Positions 8,477-16,860 of a stretch of DNA of 64,000 bases are shown piece by piece. Source of the DNA: Actinomycetota bacterium. GTDB lineage: Bacteria > Actinomycetota > Acidimicrobiia > Acidimicrobiales > Ilumatobacteraceae. Both the position numbers and the translations under genes were made by a program. The notes under the pieces are model-generated. The model was not told where the DNA came from and searched no databases. It saw only the letters and a list, made by a program, of their open reading frames with translations. Each line of letters starts with the position of its first letter. Position 1 is the stretch's first letter. The stretch lies in assembly GCA_009702045.1 (NCBI GenBank), contig WLIV01000003.1, positions 131,591 to 195,590 of the forward strand, written 5' to 3'.

Positions 8477-9472
8477 TCAGGCCACCTTCGTGCCGTGGAA
8501 GCAACCGATGAAATAGGGGAACTCGTAGGTCGCCGAGTAGTGGTACGTGGTGACCACCTCACCGTCCAGCAGGATCGGCGACGTCCGCCCGTGGCACTCG
8601 TCGAGGTCGGCATTGGTCGGTAGGTCGCCATTGGCGGAGCGCTCGGCCACGATCGGGTAGCCGTCGTATGCGAAGCCCACAACTGTGGAGGCACCGGTAC
8701 TCGCGTCACGAACGCAGGACGGGATGTCGTGGTAGTGGTAGACGCCCGTCTGCTGCGGGTGACCGTCGCACTGATCCTGTGTCTCGTAGGCCACCGCATC
8801 GCGGTTCCGTTCATCCACCGGGGCGAACAGCGCCACGCCATTGCGCAGCACACCGATCGCACCCTTGCTGAGACATGTTGGGGTCGCACCGGCGGTCGGG
8901 GTCACCGGCAGCGACACCGACAATGCACTCTCGCCGATCGTGTTCGGGTTGCGGTCGTAGTTGAATGCCGGGTCGTCGGCGGCCACGGGGAAGGTGCCGG
9001 TCACATTGCCGACTGGCAGGCCATTCGAGGCGATCACCCGCAGGTCGCCCTCGACAGTCTCGCTGTACTGGGCCATCGGCCAGTCGAGCGCGCCTTGTAC
9101 CGACACCTTCTGGGTGAGGTCCCACGTGCCCGCAACTTCGTCCAGCCACGGGCCCGCCTTGAACGCTCCGCCCCCGTTCGGGTTGCCGCTGTCACACACG
9201 TAGAGGTTCCCGACTGCTGCGCCGGTGGTGCTGACATGCGGTGTGCCGATCGGCAGCGTGGTCAGGTCGGCGGCAGGCCCGACCCACGTGTTGACGATCG
9301 TGCCGTCCGCGGCGGTGGTCGTCGACGAACTGTCGGTGGCGAGTGTGGAGGTATCCGGTGACGTGTCTGCGGTCGTCGATGCGACGGTGGTGGACGACGC
9401 ATCAGGAGTGCTGCCGCAGGCCGTGAGGGCGAAAGCGGCGACGGCCAGGACGAGGGGTACGGGGGATCGCAT
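8477..9472 (-). CDS. YHYH-domain lipoprotein, first gene of the oxidase operon
   Basis: 331 residues from the ATG at 9472. The signal LVLAVAAFALTACGS gives Cys19; a long Ser/Thr/Asp-rich spacer follows, then a YHYH domain with TGVYHYHDIPSC, VVGFAYDGYPIVAE and VTTYHYSATYEFPYFIGC. It shares only the domain core with the other YHYH protein of the operon (5293-6312) and has a conventional Sec lipoprotein signal rather than Tat. Being promoter-proximal, it is separated by 84 bases from the divergent response regulator, a layout typical of a target operon and its own regulator. Confidence 0.87.
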   Translation of the reverse strand: MRSPVPLVLAVAAFALTACGSTPDASSTTVASTTADTSPDTSTLATDSSSTTTAADGTIVNTWVGPAADLTTLPIGTPHVSTTGAAVGNLYVCDSGNPNGGGAFKAGPWLDEVAGTWDLTQKVSVQGALDWPMAQYSETVEGDLRVIASNGLPVGNVTGTFPVAADDPAFNYDRNPNTIGESALSVSLPVTPTAGATPTCLSKGAIGVLRNGVALFAPVDERNRDAVAYETQDQCDGHPQQTGVYHYHDIPSCVRDASTGASTVVGFAYDGYPIVAERSANGDLPTNADLDECHGRTSPILLDGEVVTTYHYSATYEFPYFIGCFHGTKVA

Positions 9473-9493
9473 GGCGGCACCGTACGCAACGCA

Positions 9494-9537
9494 CCTCACG
9501 GTTGGCTGAGGACGCGTCCTCAGGATTCCCTCAGGAA
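9494..9537. promoter_or_regulatory. Divergent operator: 18-bp palindrome plus CCTCAGGA direct repeats
   Basis: CTGAGGACGCGTCCTCAG at 9506-9523 is a perfect 18-bp palindrome. CCTCAGGA occurs at 9518-9525 and again at 9529-9536, exactly 11 bp (one helical turn) apart, and a related CCTCACGG is at 9494. Tandem half-sites one turn apart are the usual binding pattern of OmpR/PhoB-type regulators, and such a regulator begins at 9557. The overlap with both promoters suggests joint control and autoregulation; binding is inferred. Confidence 0.6.
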
Positions 9538-9544
9538 GCACGCC

Positions 9545-9550
9545 TAGTCT
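9545..9550 (+). promoter_or_regulatory. -10 box (TAGTCT) for the two-component operon
   Basis: TAGTCT ends 6 bases before the ATG at 9557, suggesting a leaderless transcript. The direct repeats lie just upstream of or over the expected -35 region. Confidence 0.45.
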
Positions 9551-9556
9551 CGTGGC

Positions 9557-10279
9557 ATGTCGGAGGTCAACGAGCGCCCCCATGTGCGGTTGGTGGTGGT
9601 GGAGGACGACGAGTCCATCCGCGAACTGCTCGCCGCCGGGCTGCGTTTCGCCGGCTACGACGTGCGCACGGTGGCCGACGGTGGCGCCGCACTCGACCTG
9701 CTCGCTGCGCAGGATGCCGACCTCGTGGTGCTCGATGTCAACCTGCCCGTGATCGACGGCTTCGAGGTGTGCCGCCGCCTGCGCGCCGCCGGCGACGATG
9801 TGCCGGTCATCTTCCTCACGGCCCGTCGCGAAACTGGCGACCTACGCGCTGGCTTCGGGGGCGGCGGTGACGATTACCTGACCAAACCGTTCAGCCTGGA
9901 CGAGTTGACGTTTCGCATCGAGGCCGTCCTCCGACGCGCCGGTGCCCGTGGTGCCCGTGGCGCGGTGGCGTCCCGCCTGGTCTGCGGGCGCGTCGAACTC
10001 GACGAGGCGACGCATCAGGTGTGGAGTGCGGGCGACGAGGTGCAACTCACCCCCACCGAGTTCCGCCTGTTGCGCACACTGCTCGTCAATGTCGATCATG
10101 TGCTGACGCGCATGCAGATTCTCGACCTCGTGTGGGACTATGACTTCGAAGGCGACTGGCAGATCATCGAGACGTACGTCAGCAGCTTGCGGAAGAAGAT
10201 CGAGATCGGGGATGCCGCCCGCATCGTCCACACCGTTCGCGGCATCGGTTACGTCGCTCGTCGTCCGGGCCTGGCATGA
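9557..10279 (+). CDS. OmpR/PhoB-family response regulator
   Basis: 240 residues. Receiver domain about 10-122 with acidic pocket Asp17/Asp18, phosphoacceptor Asp60 (VVLDVNLPVIDG), Thr in FLTARR and Lys in YLTKPF; winged-helix output domain about 140-236 (LTPTEFRLLRTLL, TYVSSLRKKIE, VRGIGYVARRP). The stop overlaps the histidine kinase start (ATGA). Divergent placement from the YHYH/multicopper oxidase operon suggests that operon as its target, perhaps in response to copper or another extracytoplasmic cue. Confidence 0.95.
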   Translation: MSEVNERPHVRLVVVEDDESIRELLAAGLRFAGYDVRTVADGGAALDLLAAQDADLVVLDVNLPVIDGFEVCRRLRAAGDDVPVIFLTARRETGDLRAGFGGGGDDYLTKPFSLDELTFRIEAVLRRAGARGARGAVASRLVCGRVELDEATHQVWSAGDEVQLTPTEFRLLRTLLVNVDHVLTRMQILDLVWDYDFEGDWQIIETYVSSLRKKIEIGDAARIVHTVRGIGYVARRPGLA

Positions 10280-11667
10280 GTCTGCGGCTGCGGCTCACCC
10301 TCGGTATCGCGCTCGTACTGGCCGTGTCCCTCGGCCTGCTGGGCTACGGCGTGGTCCAGTCAACGCGCGCTGACGCGCTGGCCATCGTCCGCCGGCAGGT
10401 CGAGCGTTCGCTCTCCGTGCGCGCCAACTCGCCGCCTCCGCCGGTCGGCACCGACAGACCGGATTCCGACACTCGTGGGCGGGCGACGGCGCACTTCGTG
10501 ATCGCTGCGGACGGCACGATCCGCGTGACGGAGCCGGCCGGGCCGCCCAGCGACCCGACCCCAGTGCCCCACCTCTCCGCCGCTGACATTGCAAGGCTGC
10601 AATCAGGTGACGCGGTGACGGTCGACGCGGTCGACGGCAGCCTGCGCTATCTCGTGCTCGCCGAACGTACGAGCACTGGCGACTACGAGGTGCAGGCCGG
10701 CCCGCTTGTCGACATCGACGCGACGATCGACTCGTTGGTGCGGCGCTTGTTGGCCGGCGCGCTGATCACACTCGTGCTTGCCGCAGCCGCCGTGATCGCA
10801 GTGTTGCGCCACGGCCTCAAACCACTGCGCAAGGTCATCGCCACTGCCGATGCAGTTGCTGCTGGCGAACGCGAACTGCGCATCCCCACCGACGAGGGCC
10901 CTACCGAGATCCGTCACTTGGCGGCAGCTCTGGACCACATGCTGCAGAACCAGAGAACTGCGTTGCAGTCGAAGGAGGAGAGCGAGCAGCGATTGCGCCA
11001 CTTCATCTCGGACGCATCGCACGAACTGCAGACCCCGATCACGTCGGTCCTCGGGTGGGTGGAACTGCACCGCAAGGGTGCCCTCGACGCGGCGGGCAGC
11101 GTCGCCGCGATGGAGCGCATCGAGGCCGAGAGCCGACGCATGTCGGCCTTGGTGGACGAGTTGTTGCTGCTGGCGCGCCTCGATGAGCAGCGGCCGTTGC
11201 AGCTCGCTCCCACCGATCTCAGCGCCATTGCTGCCGATGCAGTCACGGACGCCAGTGCGGTCGAACCAACTCGCCCGATCACCCTCGAGGTGTCCGGGGC
11301 CGTAATGGTCATGGGGGATGCCGCACGTCTCCGACAGGTCATCGACAACCTGTTGCGCAACGTGCGGGTGCACACCCCGACAGGCGCAGCGGCCACCGTG
11401 CGGGTGTCGATCGAGGGATCGACTGCCGTGGTGACCGTATGCGATTCCGGGCCGGGTATCGACTCAGAGTCGTTGCCCCACGTCTTCGACCGCTTCTGGC
11501 GCCGTGATTACTCACGGACGCGTGCGACGGGTGGTGCCGGACTCGGCCTCGCGATCGTGGCTGCGCTTGTCGCCGCGCACGGCGGATCGGTCTCGGCCGC
11601 CAACCTGTCCAGCGGTGGGGCAGCGTTCACCTGTGCGCTGCCGCTTGCGGAGCCCATCGCTCCCTGA
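10276..11667 (+). CDS. Membrane sensor histidine kinase partner of the OmpR-type regulator
   Basis: 463 residues. Helix 1 spans about 5-25 and helix 2 about 155-178, enclosing an extracytoplasmic sensor of roughly 130 residues with no His/Cys/Met-rich metal site that I can see. HAMP follows, then the H-box SDASHELQTP with His249, N-box DNLLRNVRVHTP, G1 VCDSGPGI, F-box FDRFWRR and G2 GGAGLGLAIV, all intact. It autophosphorylates on His249 and passes phosphate to the regulator encoded in the overlapping upstream gene. Confidence 0.94.
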   Translation: MSLRLRLTLGIALVLAVSLGLLGYGVVQSTRADALAIVRRQVERSLSVRANSPPPPVGTDRPDSDTRGRATAHFVIAADGTIRVTEPAGPPSDPTPVPHLSAADIARLQSGDAVTVDAVDGSLRYLVLAERTSTGDYEVQAGPLVDIDATIDSLVRRLLAGALITLVLAAAAVIAVLRHGLKPLRKVIATADAVAAGERELRIPTDEGPTEIRHLAAALDHMLQNQRTALQSKEESEQRLRHFISDASHELQTPITSVLGWVELHRKGALDAAGSVAAMERIEAESRRMSALVDELLLLARLDEQRPLQLAPTDLSAIAADAVTDASAVEPTRPITLEVSGAVMVMGDAARLRQVIDNLLRNVRVHTPTGAAATVRVSIEGSTAVVTVCDSGPGIDSESLPHVFDRFWRRDYSRTRATGGAGLGLAIVAALVAAHGGSVSAANLSSGGAAFTCALPLAEPIAP

Positions 11668-11741
11668 GTGGACCAAGGCCACTGTGCGTGCGTGGCGAAG
11701 TAGTGCACGCTGGAGGCACAACCACAGGACGGAGGGTCACC

Positions 11742-13172
11742 ATGAACCCGACCGGTACGTGCCATGAGTGCGGTGCACCATTCCTTCCCGGCGCACCCTC
11801 GTGCACACAGTGCGGCGCTGCACTGGCTTCGATGGCGCCGCCAACCCCGCCAGCTCCGCTGCCGCCAGGCGCGCCGCCGCCACCACCGCCGGGGGCTATG
11901 CCGATGATGTCCGTCGGGCAGGTCGGGGTGCAGCGGAACAACTCGTCGCTGATCGCTGGCGCGCTGCTCGCAGTCATCGCCCTGGTCGGGATCGGCGTGA
12001 TCCTGCTCAACCGAGGCAGCGACAGCACCAACAAGGGCACCACCTCGGTCACGACGAACGCGACCGGTGATGGCACCGACCCGTCGACCCTGGGCCAGGG
12101 TGAGGTACTGCTTGAGCCGGTGAACGTGCCCACCGCGAACCCGTTCACCGACGATCAGCGCACCACCGTCGAGACACAGCCGACGGTGTCGCTGCCCGAC
12201 CTCCCGATCCCGTCCACGTCGTCGACGCTGGCGGCCGGCCAAGTGCCGCTGCCGCAGGTGTCGGGCGCGCAGCCCGGTCTGTACGGCGGAACGCGCAACA
12301 ACCAGGTGTGCGACAAGCAGCAGATGATCGTCTTCCTCGAGACGCACGCCGACAAGGCGGCGGCGTGGGCTGGTGTGCAGGGGATCGCCGTCGGCGACAT
12401 TCGCACCTACATCACCGCGCTGACGCCGGTGATCCTGACGTACGACACGCGGGTGACGAACCACGGGTTCAAGAACGGCGTGGCCTACGCGCACCCATCG
12501 GTGCTGCAGGCGGGTACGGCAGTGTTGGTCGACGAGTACGGCATCCCGCGAGCGAAGTGCTCGTGCGGTAACCCGCTGTCGCCGCCCATCCCGCTGACGG
12601 TGCCGCCGATCTACGTCGGACCTCAGTGGCCGACGTTCACGCCGACGACAGTGATCGTGGTCATCCAAACCGTGGTGGTCGTGGAGGGTTTCACGATCGT
12701 CGACGTCACCACGGGCGATCTGATCGTACGCCCGGTGGGCGCCAACCCCGACACTCCCGACCTGGCCACCGGTGACATCCGCGTCACCCTCAGCTGGGGC
12801 GATTCGGCTGACCTTGACCTGCAGGTCACCGACCCCGAGGGCGCCGCTGTCAACTATGACTTCCCCACCAGCGCGAGTGGTGGCCAACTCGATGTCGACG
12901 CGAATTCAGGGTGCAATGAAGCGCTCAGCGAGCCGGCTGAGAACATCATCTGGCCGGAGACCGGACCAAACGGTCAATACATCGTTCAGGTCGCTCTCTA
13001 CAGCGAGTGCAGCTCGCCAGTTGCTCACCCGTTCCTGCTGCAGGTGTTCGTGGGCGGACAGCCTGTCGCAGTGCAGGTGGGCGGCGACGATGGTGTCTTC
13101 GCCGCGTCGGACGGCTCCGGCACGCTGTCGTCGAGCGTGCCGGCGATGTACTTCTCCTTCACTCGTGGCTAA
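11742..13172 (+). CDS. Zinc-ribbon / DUF6777 membrane-anchored protein with YfaP-like C-terminus
   Basis: 476 residues from the ATG at 11742, which has GGAGGG 5 bases upstream. Order: zinc ribbon CHECG...CTQCG (residues 6-24), Pro-rich linker, one membrane helix about 68-88, Ser/Thr-rich spacer, a DUF6777 domain about 180-300 (GLYGGTRNNQVCDKQQ, VQGIAVGDIRTYI, KCSCGNPLSPPI) and a C-terminal YfaP-like domain (LSWGDSADLDLQVTDPEG). Topology would leave the zinc ribbon in the cytoplasm and the rest outside. DUF6777 occurs in actinobacterial surface proteins, some fused to kinases; function unknown. Confidence 0.85.
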   Translation: MNPTGTCHECGAPFLPGAPSCTQCGAALASMAPPTPPAPLPPGAPPPPPPGAMPMMSVGQVGVQRNNSSLIAGALLAVIALVGIGVILLNRGSDSTNKGTTSVTTNATGDGTDPSTLGQGEVLLEPVNVPTANPFTDDQRTTVETQPTVSLPDLPIPSTSSTLAAGQVPLPQVSGAQPGLYGGTRNNQVCDKQQMIVFLETHADKAAAWAGVQGIAVGDIRTYITALTPVILTYDTRVTNHGFKNGVAYAHPSVLQAGTAVLVDEYGIPRAKCSCGNPLSPPIPLTVPPIYVGPQWPTFTPTTVIVVIQTVVVVEGFTIVDVTTGDLIVRPVGANPDTPDLATGDIRVTLSWGDSADLDLQVTDPEGAAVNYDFPTSASGGQLDVDANSGCNEALSEPAENIIWPETGPNGQYIVQVALYSECSSPVAHPFLLQVFVGGQPVAVQVGGDDGVFAASDGSGTLSSSVPAMYFSFTRG

Positions 13173-13246
13173 CCGGCCGTCCGGGCGGTGTCATTGGGCG
13201 CAGGGTTTGACCCGACCTGCCTCGAATATGCGAGTATTTCCTCAAG

Positions 13247-14242
13247 ATGAACGAGCATCTACTTGAAGTAGTGGAAGCGATGCCGGATGGCGTCGTCATT
13301 GTCAACACCGACGGCGAAATCGTGTTGGTCAATCGCGAGGTGGAACGTCTGCTCGGCTATCCGCGGGCGGAATTGTTGGGCAACAAGGTGGAGATGTTGC
13401 TCGCCCCGGAACTGGCCGATGTTCACGCCGGTCACCGTGAAGGGTTCCTGCAGGCCTCCCGGCGACGGGCGATGGGCCGCGGGCTCGATCTCAGCGCGCG
13501 CCGTTCCGACGGCAGCATGTTCCCGGTGGAGATCTCGCTCGCGCCCGCTCAGGTGGCGGGCGACCCGGTGGTGATCGCCACGATTCGAGACGTCACCGCC
13601 GACCGGCTGGCCGACGCCGAGTTGGCCGAGGCACATCAGCGCGTCCTCCTGGCAGAAGACCACGAGCGCATCGCCCGCGATCTGCACGACACCGTGATCC
13701 AGCGACTGTTCGCCGCCGGTCTCAGCTTGCAAAGCGTTCTCCCTGTCGTCCCCGACAACGCGAAGGTGAAGATCGAACGGATTCTCGACGATCAGGACGA
13801 CGCGATTCGCGAACTACGTACGGCGATCTTCGGATTGTCCAGCAAACGCGCTGCAGGCCGCACCATTCGAGTGGTCGTCAACCAACTGGTCGACGATGTC
13901 GGACGGGTGCTCGGTTTCCGGCCGACACTGCACTTCAATGGCGTCCTCGACAGCATCGACTCGGAGGTCACCGACGAAGTGGCTGCCGTGGTGCGCGAAG
14001 CGCTCAGCAACGTCGCCCGTCACTCGCATGCTCGCAAGGTTGAGGTGTCACTCAGCCATGTGGGCGAGCGGTTGGCCGTGGTGATCGCCGACGACGGCGC
14101 AGGTATCCCCAGCAGTCATCGCCTTGGCAGTGGACTGCTGAACATGCACGATCGTGCTGCGCGCCTCAACGGCACGTGCACGGTGACCTCGGGCGAAGGT
14201 GCCGGCACCACCGTGCGCTGGCAGGTTCCTGTCGGTAGCTGA
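13247..14242 (+). CDS. Soluble PAS sensor histidine kinase (HisKA_3)
   Basis: 331 residues, no membrane helix. PAS domain about 5-120 (MPDGVVIVNTDGEIVLVN), short linker, HisKA_3 with RIARDLHDTVIQRLF and phosphoacceptor His147, then an HATPase_c domain (REALSNVARHSHA, IADDGAGIP, GSGLLNMHDRA). This matches the catalytic core of DosS/DevS-type kinases but with one PAS domain instead of two GAF domains, so a redox or ligand cue is possible. The NarL-type regulator gene converges from the other strand 5 bases away, and the pair probably works together despite opposite orientation. Confidence 0.9.
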   Translation: MNEHLLEVVEAMPDGVVIVNTDGEIVLVNREVERLLGYPRAELLGNKVEMLLAPELADVHAGHREGFLQASRRRAMGRGLDLSARRSDGSMFPVEISLAPAQVAGDPVVIATIRDVTADRLADAELAEAHQRVLLAEDHERIARDLHDTVIQRLFAAGLSLQSVLPVVPDNAKVKIERILDDQDDAIRELRTAIFGLSSKRAAGRTIRVVVNQLVDDVGRVLGFRPTLHFNGVLDSIDSEVTDEVAAVVREALSNVARHSHARKVEVSLSHVGERLAVVIADDGAGIPSSHRLGSGLLNMHDRAARLNGTCTVTSGEGAGTTVRWQVPVGS

Positions 14243-14247
14243 CCCGC

Positions 14248-14904
14248 TCAGCTGGCGCGGCCGACGCCAGCCCTCACGGCAAAGACGGCGGCTTCGGTGC
14301 GACGGCTCATGCCCAGCTTCATCAGCATGTTGGACACGTAGTTCTTGACCGTCTTTTCGGCGAGGTGCAGTTCGGTGCCGATCTGGCGGTTCGTGGCACC
14401 TTCGGCGATCAGGTCGAGAATGCGCCGCTCTTGCGGGGTGAGCTTCGCGAGCCGCTCATCTTCCTCGCTGGGGTTGCGCAGCCGGTGCAGCACCTTGGCC
14501 GTGACGGTGGGGTCGAGCAGTGACTCACCACGGGCGACGCGGCGGATGCCAGCGATGAGGTCGTTGCCGCGAATCTGCTTCAGCACGTAGCCGGATGCGC
14601 CGGCCATGATGGCCTCGAACAAGGCGTCGTCGTCACTGAACGAGGTGAGCATCAGACACGCCAGACCTGGCAGCTGGCTGCGCACCTCACGGCACACCTC
14701 CACGCCACTGCCGTCGGGCAGACGCACATCGAGCACGGCAACGTGCGGACGGACTGCGGGAATCCGCTGGATTGCCTCGGCAGCGGTGGAGGCCTCGCCG
14801 ACGACTTCGATATCGGGTTCGCTCTCGAGCAGCTCACGCACCCCGCGCCGAACGATCTCGTGATCGTCGAGCAGGAATACCTGGATAACGGGGTTCTGCT
14901 CCAT
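14248..14904 (-). CDS. NarL/DevR-family response regulator
   Basis: 218 residues. Receiver domain with Asp13/Asp14 and phosphoacceptor Asp59 (AVLDVRLPDGSG), then a LuxR-type helix-turn-helix: LTPQERRILDLIAEGATN, IGTELHLAEKTVKNYVSN. The helix ETVKNY/EKTVKNYVS and the tail are close to the DosR/DevR group, which controls hypoxia or dormancy genes in other actinobacteria. The partner is most likely the PAS kinase that ends 5 bases away on the opposite strand. Which genes it controls is not visible here. Confidence 0.92.
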   Translation of the reverse strand: MEQNPVIQVFLLDDHEIVRRGVRELLESEPDIEVVGEASTAAEAIQRIPAVRPHVAVLDVRLPDGSGVEVCREVRSQLPGLACLMLTSFSDDDALFEAIMAGASGYVLKQIRGNDLIAGIRRVARGESLLDPTVTAKVLHRLRNPSEEDERLAKLTPQERRILDLIAEGATNRQIGTELHLAEKTVKNYVSNMLMKLGMSRRTEAAVFAVRAGVGRAS

Positions 14905-14971
14905 GGGGAGCTATTGGAACACATGTGAGGGATGCTTGTCAGGGTCCTTCGTCACATTCTCGCCAGCGCCG

Positions 14972-14977
14972 TACAAT
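14972..14977 (+). promoter_or_regulatory. -10 box (TACAAT) of a leaderless map transcript
   Basis: TACAAT ends 7 bases before the GTG at 14985. No Shine-Dalgarno sequence precedes that GTG, and the good -10 match decides the start over upstream in-frame codons. Confidence 0.6.
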
Positions 14978-14984
14978 CTCATCC

Positions 14985-15965
14985 GTGCCCGTGTCCCAAC
15001 CCCCTGCCGTGTTGCCTCAGGCCAACGACACCTGCTGGTGCGGCAGCGGTCGCAAGTACAAGCGGTGCCACAAGCCGACGGAGGGCCGCGTGCTGCAGGG
15101 TGAGATCAGCCCGATGCGCTCCGTGCCCGACAACATCGCCAAACCGTCGTACGCCCTCACGGGTGTCGTCGAGCGCTGGGCCGAGCCACGCGTCAAGACA
15201 CCCGAGACCATCGAGCGTATGCGTCACGCCGGTGTCGTGGCCTCCGAGATTCTCACGCTGGCGGGCGAGATGGTGCGCCCCGGAATCACCACCGACGACA
15301 TTGATGTTTTCGTGCACGAGCTCACCATCGAGCGTGGCGCCTACCCCAGCCCGCTGAATTATCACGGCTACCCGAAGAGCGTGTGTACCAGCGTCAATGA
15401 AGTGATCTGCCATGGCATCCCCGACAGCCGGGTGCTACTGGACGGCGACATCATCAACCTCGACGTCACCGCCTACATCGGTGGCGTTCACGGCGACACG
15501 AACGCGACGTTCTTCGTCGGCGACGTCGACCCCGTCAGTCGCAACCTGGTGAAAGTCACCGAGGAGTGCACGTGGTACGGCATCGAGGCCGTCGTGCCCG
15601 GTCGTCCCATCAGCGATATCGGCAAGGCCATCGAGCAGCACGCCAAGAAGCACAAGATGGGCGTTGTCCGGGCGTTCATCGGCCATGGTCTCGGCGAACA
15701 GTTCCACACCGATATCCAGGTGCTGCACTACTACGACGAGTCGGCGTCGATGATCATGCGCCCCGGGATGACGTTCACGATCGAACCGATGATCACGCTC
15801 GGCGGCTGGCAGCACCGGATGGTGTTCGATGACGATTGGACTGCGGTGACCGCCGACGGCAAGCGCACTGCCCAGTTCGAGCACACGGTGCTGGTCACCG
15901 ACGACGGTGTCGAGGTGCTCACCGCGCCAGGCTCGGTCACCCCCTCCGCGCCCTGGCGTCGCTGA
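14985..15965 (+). CDS. map: Type I methionine aminopeptidase with N-terminal SEC-C motif
   Basis: 326 residues. An N-terminal SEC-C zinc motif (CWCGSGRKYKRCH) precedes the pita-bread fold that removes the initiator Met from new proteins. All five metal ligands are visible: the two Asp in LDVTAYIGGVHGDTNATF, His234 in GHGLGEQFH, Glu in FTIEPM and Glu in QFEHTV; the substrate-side His is in YHGYPKSVC. The SEC-C extension probably aids ribosome docking, as in actinobacterial MetAP1c. It is transcribed alone, from a promoter inside the gap after the response regulator. Confidence 0.94.
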   Translation: MPVSQPPAVLPQANDTCWCGSGRKYKRCHKPTEGRVLQGEISPMRSVPDNIAKPSYALTGVVERWAEPRVKTPETIERMRHAGVVASEILTLAGEMVRPGITTDDIDVFVHELTIERGAYPSPLNYHGYPKSVCTSVNEVICHGIPDSRVLLDGDIINLDVTAYIGGVHGDTNATFFVGDVDPVSRNLVKVTEECTWYGIEAVVPGRPISDIGKAIEQHAKKHKMGVVRAFIGHGLGEQFHTDIQVLHYYDESASMIMRPGMTFTIEPMITLGGWQHRMVFDDDWTAVTADGKRTAQFEHTVLVTDDGVEVLTAPGSVTPSAPWRR

Positions 15966-16010
15966 CAGGTCAGCTCCGCTGGTGAGCGACGACCTCACAC
16001 AAGGAATCCG

Positions 16011-16841
16011 ATGACCACACCCGTGTTCGAACGTCTGGACACTGACCGCTTTCAGCCCACCGACTTCGCCCGCGGACCGTGGGATCCGCGTGCCATGCAT
16101 GGCGGGGCCCCATCGGCGTTGTTGGCGGGTGTGCTCGAGGCGGCGTTGGCCGACCCGAACGACCCGCTGCCGATGCACCCGTCGCGGCTGACGATCGACC
16201 TCGAACGGCCGGTCGGCATCGTGCCGCTCACTGTGAACGCGCGGGTGGTGCGAAGTGGCAAGAAGGTGCGCATTGCCGAGGCTGAGGTGTTCGACGACAG
16301 TGGCACCCGCCTGGCCCGCGCGACGTTGCTCGGGGTGCGCACCACTCCACAACCGCTCGACCTCGCGGATGGCGTCATCACGACCGTGGGCACACCGCCA
16401 CCAGCACGTCCGATCGGTGATGGCGGTCTGGCCGGATCACCGTTCGCGGGAGTCACCGGCGGCCCGTTGTTCCATTCGCACGCAGTCGAGCACTGCTTCG
16501 TGCGCGGTGAGTTCGGCGGCCTCGGTCCGGGCACCGACTGGATTCGCTTCGTCGTACCGGTGGTCGGCGGAGAGGTGACCACCCCCTTGCAGCGTGTCGC
16601 TGGGGCGTGCGACTTCGGCAACGGCATCAGCGCTGCTCTGCCGCCCGGCTGGATCTTCATCAACCCCGACCTCACCATCACCCTGCAGCGCCTACCCGTC
16701 GGCGAGTGGGTGTGCCTCGACGCGGTGACGCTGTTCGGCACGAACGGCTACGGCAGCGCCGAGTCCGAGTTGTGGGACGAGGATGGACATCGCCTCGGCC
16801 GCAGCATCCAGAACCTCCTCATCGAACCCCCGCCCACCTGA
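16011..16841 (+). CDS. Acyl-CoA thioesterase-like protein (double hotdog)
   Basis: 276 residues. The N-terminal half (RGPWDPRAMHGGAPSALLAG, SRLTIDLERPVGIVPL, RVVRSGKKVRIAEAEV) and the C-terminal half (WIFINPDLTITLQRLPVGEW) are two hotdog folds as in thioesterase-superfamily family 4HBT_3 (TesB-like). The central HGGAPSAL motif is the CoA-binding segment. It probably hydrolyses acyl-CoA; acyl length is unknown. AAGGA lies 8 bases before the ATG. A very strong hairpin follows the gene. Confidence 0.87.
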   Translation: MTTPVFERLDTDRFQPTDFARGPWDPRAMHGGAPSALLAGVLEAALADPNDPLPMHPSRLTIDLERPVGIVPLTVNARVVRSGKKVRIAEAEVFDDSGTRLARATLLGVRTTPQPLDLADGVITTVGTPPPARPIGDGGLAGSPFAGVTGGPLFHSHAVEHCFVRGEFGGLGPGTDWIRFVVPVVGGEVTTPLQRVAGACDFGNGISAALPPGWIFINPDLTITLQRLPVGEWVCLDAVTLFGTNGYGSAESELWDEDGHRLGRSIQNLLIEPPPT

Positions 16842-16860
16842 CTGCGCCCCGTTTCCAGCC

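Noticed and set aside
14985-15965. SEC-C plus methionine aminopeptidase as a novel fusion
   Set aside because: This architecture is already known for actinobacterial MetAP, so it is not a new fusion.
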